Shown: positions 57,820 to 64,000 of the stretch, piece after piece
How the letters are laid out: every line of letters begins with the position of its first letter
Numbering within the stretch: the stretch's first letter is position 1
DNA from: Excoecaria cochinchinensis
Lineage: Eukaryota > Streptophyta > Magnoliopsida > Malpighiales > Euphorbiaceae
Length of the DNA: 64,000 nucleotides
Assembly: GCA_947683425.1 (NCBI GenBank)
Contig: CANTUQ010000004.1
Coordinates: forward strand, 9,896,001-9,960,000
Reading direction: 5' to 3'
Made by a program: the position numbers and the translations under genes
Notes under the pieces: model-generated
The model's input: the letters and a program-made list of their open reading frames with translations, nothing else
What the model was told of the DNA's origin: nothing
Database searches by the model: none

Positions 57820-59774
57820 TGTAACACCCCAAATCGGGCCTAGTCGGAATCGGAAAGCTAAGTCAGTTAAGTGAAGGGTATTTCGGTAACTTGTGCTTGA
57901 GAAAGTTTGGTTAATTAGGACTAAAGTGCAAAGAAAATAATTAATTAATAAGATGTTAAGTGAGAAATCATCTAGTGGAACATGCGTATGGTATGTAGGA
58001 AGTGATTGGATAAGATTGTGACACTTGGGTTTGTAGGATGATGACAAGTGGTTTATAAGGAATTGTTAGAGTATGCTTGAAGTGTATGGAAGTAGGATGT
58101 GAGTGGGCTAAGAAATGCTATGGTGTGAGTGGTGTTTGGTGTATTGAAGATATTTATTCAAGAATTATTTGTGTGTGTTTAGTGTATGGTGCATGTAGGA
58201 GTAAGTCAAAGTGGGATTGAAAATTATGACATGTGGACCTATAGTAAGTGGACAAGTGGCTTTGGTAGGTATGCATTTAGTGTGATTTGGGTTAGGAAAG
58301 AGGAAATGCAGAATTTTCTTGTTCTTGTTCCCGTTGCCCTCCCTTCCTTCTCATTTTCTATTTTCTTTTCTTCTCCTCCCCGTTTCTTGCTCAATCTATT
58401 GGTTTTGAGTGAAGTAGAATTGGTTTGGTGGAGCTTGGGAAGTAAGAGTAAAGAGGTAAGTTGAGATTTTAGGGTTCTTATGTTTAAGTTCTTTTCTTTT
58501 TCTAGTTTTGTTTAAGTTATGGTTTAAATTAAGAAATTATGGGTTTGTTTGTGCAAGTAATTGGTGATAAGAAGAATCAAAGTAAAGGAAAAGAGAAGAT
58601 TTAAAGCTTGAAGAGAACCACTATTGTGCAACAAGAGGTTTGGGACTGGATTCCTTTAATTGAGTTTTATTTGGTTTTTCCCCTAAATTCTTATTGAGCT
58701 ATGAATATATAATTGTATATGATTTCCAGTAAATTGAGTGATTAAGATGATTCTTATGCATGTATTTGTTTGGGTAAATGTATTAATAATGCATGAAGTG
58801 GCTTAAGTTGAAGGTATGTGAGATTTGGAAGTGAAGTGTGTTATTGGGGTAAACCCTGTTTCGTTCTCATCTGACCCTTGTGCAATGTTTTGGTCATAAG
58901 TGGAGTTTTAAAACTCCAAATCACGTGCTTCTTGAACTTTTAGAACCATAAATTCCATTACTTTAAATGTCTCAGAAATAGCCTTGGACGACTTCTCGCT
59001 CTAAGACATCGAAAAATTGATTACAAATGTAGTGTCCCTATTGTGTCGGGTTGTTTGACCAGTATTGGTTGTGGAGTGAATATCTGGAGTTGTAAATGTC
59101 CAATTGATGTGAAACTTGTTTCATTTGAAATCTAAGACGTAGGAGAACATTTGTTAAGAAGACCACTTTTCCTAAAAACGAGGTTTAGAGGTCGGTTTTC
59201 GAGATACTAGTTTATAGTAGAAAGCAGTCCGTTTTGGTAGCTGAGGCGAGCCTCTGTCGCGAGCGCGACCTCGCGACAGAAAAATATGTTTTGAGCCTTT
59301 TCTTCTTTATTTTTGGGTCTAGGGGTGACCCGGATCAATCCCGTATCTTTCCCATCAGTTATTATGCATGTTTAGGGTAATTAAATGGCTATATCAGTAA
59401 TTATCGTTGGGAAAAACTTAGGAGTATGATTAAGATTAGTGATTTAGATAGTAAATAACAATAGATATAACCTTGTGAAGGTAGGTTTTTGGATGGGTAC
59501 TAATATGTATTGATCTCATGAATAACCTAAGCATGAGGTACCATATGTATGAATGATGAATGGTAAATAGTATTGACATTATAGATTATATAAATGGATA
59601 TTAATTGTGGCATGTTTTATCGAAATTATTGATATGAATATTGGATTTATGTTGTTAATGATGTGTGGCTTGCTGGAGATGAGGTAAGAGACCTTTGGAT
59701 GTGTTCGTGTGTTTGTGGGTGAGTTTAAGGAAGGAAAGATCTTGCAAAATTCTGCAGATTTTCGGAATCATGAC

Positions 59775-60135
59775 TCTGTCGCGATCGTGACAATGTCGCG
59801 AGCGCGACAGAGACCGATGATTTTGATGCTGTGCTGTCGCGAGCACGCGACGCTGTCGCGACCCCGCGATAGCAATAGCTTGTCTGCTCTCTGTCACGAG
59901 CGCGACAACCGTCGCGATCGCGACAGAGCACACTGTTGGCCTGTGCTATCGCGAGCATGCGATTTGTCGCGACCCCGTGATAGCAATACTTGCCCTCTGT
60001 CGCGACCGCGACAATATCGCGAGCGCGACAGAGCCGGGCCTTCTCTCCTTCCCGCAATCGCGAAGCCGTCGCGCGCGCGCAGCGAAGAGACTATGGTCTC
60101 TGTCGCGAGCGCGACAGGGATCGCGAGCGCGACAG
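59775..60135 (+). repeat. CpG palindrome array in solo LTR E
   Basis: About a dozen units such as CTGTCGCGAGCGCGACAG, TGTCGCGACCGCGACA and GTCGCGATCGCGACAG, with arms extended by CTC/GAG in several. Frames that read across it (59709-60149, 59725-60057) are Arg/Asp-rich by composition only. Confidence 0.88.
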
Positions 60136-61339
60136 TTGTGTGGTGTTGAATGAGTTTTCTTCAGTAATTCCAATGTTTGAGTTCCGAACTTGTGATGCCT
60201 TTAGGTGTATTCTTTGACTATGTTATGAAGTATGTTAATATAATTGAATGTATTATGCATATCTATATTTATGATCTTTCTCTAAGATTATTATGACATG
60301 CTTAAGTGTAAATTGTAGGATGCATTACTGACTTTATGATTTCATTCATATGGCTCACCTATTGCTGATTATGTATAATGATATAAATCATGTGATGTGA
60401 AATATGATTGGTATGATGCATGACCTGCGAGAGTCAGTCTAGTGGATAGTTAGGCATGCCTAATAGAGTCTTTGTAGCTGCAGCGCCCTTTGAACGATTT
60501 GGACCCTGATCAGGTCCCACGACTGGTTCCTCGCGAACCCTTTGATATGAAATGTTTTTGGAATGTGGAAAAAGATGATGTTGCTTTTCGACTAGTACCT
60601 GTATGGTACATTATATTATATGTTCCCTCTGAGGTTTACTCGGTCAGAGATCGGGCTATATGTTCCCTCATGAGGTCTCCTCCTCTGTACTCGTTATCCA
60701 CTATTATGAGTCAGCAGGTATTTTGATGGTTTGTTTTATTCTGTTTTGAAATAGCCATCAGAATGTGATATCTGAATGAACAAAAATCAGTTTATATGTA
60801 TATGAATATGACTACGGGCTTTAGAAGATAAATCTGTATTTAGTAAACATGACTTTTCAGTTAACATGACTATCCGTACTTGGCATGTGATTTGTTATTA
60901 GTTTCTGAATGCTTTGAAATTATACGATTGATGTATTTATGTATATGAGTTAAGCATGGTTTTATTGTGTACAAGCATGTGAATCAGATCGGTTGTGAGG
61001 GTAAGTATATAAGATGTAATCGTACTTTCTGCATGGTTTTGATATGAATGTGAAGTGATGTGATTATGCCTTCAGTTTCCGTTATGGGAGTGTTTACAGC
61101 ATGATATGCTATGTATTAGAGTTGTGCAGCAGAAGTGTGGTGTTTTGGATGTTTTCTTGGGTATATGGCTCAGCATGATAACATTGGTGTCGTGTTTTGG
61201 GTTATGACTGTTTTGGCCCATTCCTGATATATGTATATGATTATATGTGTGAGTTTCCGAATGAATGCCTTTATTATGCAAGTCTGTTTAGATATATGTT
61301 TTGAATATTCGCAATTGCCATTTGAATGTATTTTGCCTT

Positions 61340-61426
61340 GACGACCATTGTGAATGGTCGTCCATATTATTATGTTTGTTTTCCCCACTAAGCGTTATCG
61401 CTTAGCACGGGTTCTTTTTCCCGTGC
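61340..61426 (+). promoter_or_regulatory. Three-hairpin block in solo LTR E
   Basis: Hairpin 1 is perfect here: GACGACCATT, loop GTG, AATGGTCGTC (61340-61362). Hairpin 2: CTAAGCG, loop TTAT, CGCTTAG (61388-61405). Hairpin 3: GCACGGG, 8-nt T-rich loop, CCCGTGC (61405-61426), one pair longer than in A. Confidence 0.7.
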
Positions 61427-61843
61427 AGGTGGCAGGTTTGCTTCTGTTCGAGTCGCGCATCTGCAGAGTCGGCCACATAGGAGTTAGAAGTGATGTATTT
61501 TGTTGAATTTCTGTAGCCTGGATTTTGTAATTCTGATGAATATGTATATGTAATAACATGTAAATATTACTTATATAATATTCTGGGCTATGTAAATATT
61601 TGTATAGCAATGTTTGGAGAATAACTTCTATTGTATGCTTGTAAGTTTTCACAACTGTATGCTTTTGATTAGTGTATGCGCATTTACGAAATATGCATGT
61701 CCAAATCTACTCCTCAAGTTTTAAATTCTTCCGTATTTTAGTATGCTTTGTCTCGCTTCAGTCCGGTAACACACCTACTTGTACGGCTTCCTACTCCATT
61801 GCGGATGGGTTCGTCCACGTATGAGTTGGGGTGTTACATCAAC

Positions 61844-62482
61844 TACAGCCCTGCCAGTTCTCATGAAAGGTCTTCCTAAAATCAAAGGGCATTTCACATC
61901 ATAAGCAAAATCCAATATAACAAAGTCAGCAGGCAATATGAATTTATCTACTTTCACAAGCATGTCTTCAACAATTGCAAATGGTTTCTTAATTGATTGG
62001 TTAGCTAATTGTAATACTATTGATGTAGGCTTAACATAATCCAATCCTAGTTTCTTAAAGACAGACAATGGCATGAGATTACTACTTGCCCCTAAATCAC
62101 ATAAACATTTAGGAAACTCAACATCCCCTAAAGTACAAGGAATAGTAAAACTCCCATTATCTGTAAGCTTAGTGGGCAAATTATTAGAAATTATAGAACT
62201 ACATGCTTCAGTTAATGCCACAGTAGGTATGTCTTCCTAATTCCTTTTCTTAAAAATTAAATCTTTAAGAAATTTTGCATAATTAGGAATTTGTGTTATA
62301 GCTTCAATAAAATTCAAATTTATATGCAAATGCTTTAATTTATCAATGAAAGATTGGAATTGCTTATCTTGGTGTTGCTGCTTAAGACGTTGAGGAAATG
62401 GTGGACGAGGTTGAAAAACTTTGGAAGAATTAGCCATAGATGCCCCTTCTGTCGAGCCCGCGATAGGTGTTGCGAACGTGAC
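61844..62482 (-). pseudogene. Athila protease and gag C-terminus
   Basis: Minus strand. The 62482-62237 piece is the gag tail with FPQRLKQQHQDKQFQSFID and PNYAKFLKDLI, ending at a stop at 62237. The 62221-61844 piece is the protease, with active site CDLGASSNLMPL and CPLILGRPFMRTG. Both continue as chance frames into the neighbouring LTRs, which should be ignored. Solo LTR E separates the protease from RT. Confidence 0.88.
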
Positions 62483-63684
62483 TGTAGACACCAGGTCCCG
62501 AGGCGGTTCAAGATCAGAATTACCCGATGATGAAATAAAAGACCGATTTTCGGTAAGAAAAGTGAGAATCGATCGTTCCCTTGTCAAAATTGGTTTTTTT
62601 TTCGAATCCTAATTAAAAATACATTTTAGAAATTAAAAAAATTAAAATAGGGTGAAAAAATATATTAATTTCGTGTCAAGGTTTAAAATTAAAATTAAAA
62701 AAAAAAAATCGCGGATGCCACGTGCAGCGGCGCGGGGCTGCCTGCGCGGCAGGTTGCCCGAGCGCGCAAGCTGGCCAGCGCGGCAGGCTGCCCCAGCGCG
62801 CAGCGGTGCCTGCGCAGCAGGGAGCCCCTGTGCGCGAGGAAGGCGCCTCGCGCCACGCCCCTGCGCACGAGGCGGGGGGCACCGCGCGCCCCCCCTGCGC
62901 GCGAGGCAGCAGCCTGCCGCGCGCGCCCTTGCCCTCTCCGCGCGACCTGCTGGTCTTCGCCTGTCCATTTTTTTCGCTGTTTTCAGTCTAACTTTTTTTT
63001 TTCAGTCTGACATTTCCGTTGTTTCACCATTTTATGCTATTTTGGATTAACTAAAAATAAAGGCTTTTTTGTCCCTTGCCTTTTTTGGCCAAGGCAAGTT
63101 TAAATGAAGATTTTGCCCTCATTTTGAAAGAGGGCAATTGTTTTTCAAGGGCTTTTTCTTTCAACTTTTTCTCTCCAGCAACTAGTTCCTTAGCTTCTTT
63201 TTTTTCTTCTTTCTCAAGTTTTAATCTTGAATTGCTCTTCAAAAATACATAATCCATTTTCTTGAGTGATTTGGGCTTGGAAAATTAATTTCCTTTTGCT
63301 CAAATCATCCACCAAAAATATTTTCATCAAAGTATTTTCTTGGTTTTATTTCAAAATATTAATTTCTACATTTTCTTCAAATATTTATCACCACAAATCC
63401 GATAAGGAAAATCGATCGGAACATCGTTTCCCCAATCTAAAAATTCTGAGGGTAAACATTCTTGAACCCATCCTCATTTATTTTTTTGTATATTATTTAT
63501 TATTGTTAATATTATTTTTTGCTATTATTATCATGTATATTGTTTACTTTTAGCATTTTAATGTGTTAATATCACCATTAATATATTATTTGCTTGCTTC
63601 AATTTGATATTTTGCTATCATTATTATTTTTATTGTGCTTATGTTCATTAATGAGTTCCTGCCATGTTTAATGCATTTAGTGTC

Positions 63685-63760
<76 letters not shown>

Positions 63761-64000
63761 TCTAATTGATTATTCTGTTTTCATATTATTTGTCATTTAT
63801 TACTACTATTATTTGCATTATTACCATCCTACTATTATTATTATTATTGTTATTATATGGTTTTATTGTGATTATTATATCTACTACTCATCTTATGTAT
63901 TGTTGCGTTGTTATTTACTGTTGATAATTTAATCTATTTTGTTGTATTACTATCATCGTTATTATTATTATTATATTTCGCATTTGCTTGGTTAATTTAC
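62483..64000 (+). mobile_element. Tat-type LTR, 5' part, running off the window
   Basis: Begins TGTAGACACCAGGTCCCGAG right after GTGAC (62478-62482, the likely duplication). A GC-rich part follows (62710-62950; the Ala/Arg-rich ORFs there are compositional), then an AT-rich part. Whether it is a solo LTR or a complete element cannot be seen. Confidence 0.8.
63687..63760. repeat. (TTA)n microsatellite
   Basis: About 24 uninterrupted ATT/TTA units within the AT-rich part of the Tat LTR. Confidence 0.95.

Larger units (their letters stand above)
57820..61838 (+). mobile_element. Solo LTR E, related to the LTR of element C
   Basis: 4019 bp, TGTAACACCCCAAATCGG...TTGGGGTGTTACA, with TCAAC on both sides (57815-57819 and 61839-61843). 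The length and the start (CCTAGTCGG, GGGTATTTCGGTAA, TTGTGCT) match the LTR of C, though sequence between has diverged. It carries the densest CTGTCGCGAGCGCGACAG array (59249-59280 and 59775-60135), the TTAGGCATGCCTAA palindrome (about 60452), GGACCCTGATCAGGTCC (about 60501), and all three hairpins (61340-61426). No interior remains. Confidence 0.92.
50510..62482 (-). mobile_element. Athila-type Ty3/gypsy retrotransposon, minus strand, 3' part
   Basis: 3' LTR 51832-50510, a long 3' non-coding and env-position region to 54627, integrase 55751-54628, RNase H 56351-55845, reverse transcriptase 57252-56344, RT leader 57819-57262, then (beyond solo LTR E) protease and gag C-terminus 62482-61844. 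At 62483 a Tat LTR cuts the gag gene, so the 5' end is outside the window. Motifs such as HRVATPYHPQTSGQVEVSNR and FMDDFSVYG are diagnostic for Athila. Frameshifts break pol. Confidence 0.92.

Noticed and set aside
59709..60149. Arg/Asp-rich ORFs on both strands across the CpG arrays (also 5969-6505, 6287-6608, 13453-13944)
   Set aside because: CpG-rich palindromes lack stop codons in several frames on both strands; length reflects composition, not coding.
62642..63050. Ala/Arg-rich ORFs on both strands
   Set aside because: They lie in the GC-rich part of a Tat LTR and have no domain; same composition effect.
1..64000. Host protein-coding genes, tRNA or rRNA genes
   Set aside because: All long frames with recognisable domains belong to retrotransposons; no other frame shows a known domain, and no tRNA or rRNA sequence was recognised.

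Overview
The window is a nest of LTR retrotransposons from a flowering-plant genome. I see no host protein gene, tRNA or rRNA. The plant assignment rests on three Ty3/gypsy lineages known only from plants: Tekay-like chromoviruses with an initiator-tRNA-Met primer site, an Athila element, and Tat-type elements with a second (archaeal-type) RNase H. Most broken reading frames carry stop codons of the kind left by C-to-T or G-to-A change, as expected for methylated, silenced DNA.

Layout. Bases 1-408 are AT-rich repeat DNA. One minus-strand Tekay-like element, called B here, spans 409-45620 with target-site duplication (TSD) AAAAT on both sides, and has been opened by four later insertions. Its 3' LTR (409-15627) holds a Tat-type solo LTR (1252-3900, TSD GAGGG) and a complete plus-strand Tekay-like element A (5006-14990, TSD TTCCA). 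Its integrase gene is split by element C (16678-25501, TSD CTTCC), which has 4-kb LTRs and a 789-bp interior coding only a small zinc-knuckle protein. Its 5' LTR (29157-45620) is split by a complete minus-strand Tat element (30549-44417, TSD GCTGC). When the insertions are subtracted, the two LTRs of B are about 2575 and 2590 bp and its interior about 4.7 kb, matching element A.

Right of B lie AT-rich tandem repeats, then an old LTR relic split by solo LTR F (46726-49820, TSD ATGTA). A Tat LTR fragment (50188-50509) follows, then a minus-strand Athila element (50510-62482). The Athila element is opened between protease and reverse transcriptase by solo LTR E (57820-61838, TSD TCAAC) and cut at 62483 by another Tat LTR that runs off the window.

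How the parts relate. Elements A, B and Tat each once encoded gag, protease, reverse transcriptase, RNase H and integrase. A is the best preserved, with one early stop in integrase and one in the chromodomain. C depends on an autonomous relative for its enzymes. The most unusual signals are in the LTRs. First, arrays of CpG-rich near-palindromes of 15-18 bp recur in A, B, C, E, F and also in Athila. Second, the Tekay-type LTRs share a conserved block of up to three successive hairpins about 400 bp before the LTR end. Third, a long inverted repeat encloses two further palindromes upstream of that block. Coordinates of LTR edges come from TG...CA ends and matching 5-bp TSDs and should be exact or within a few bases; identity values were not computed.
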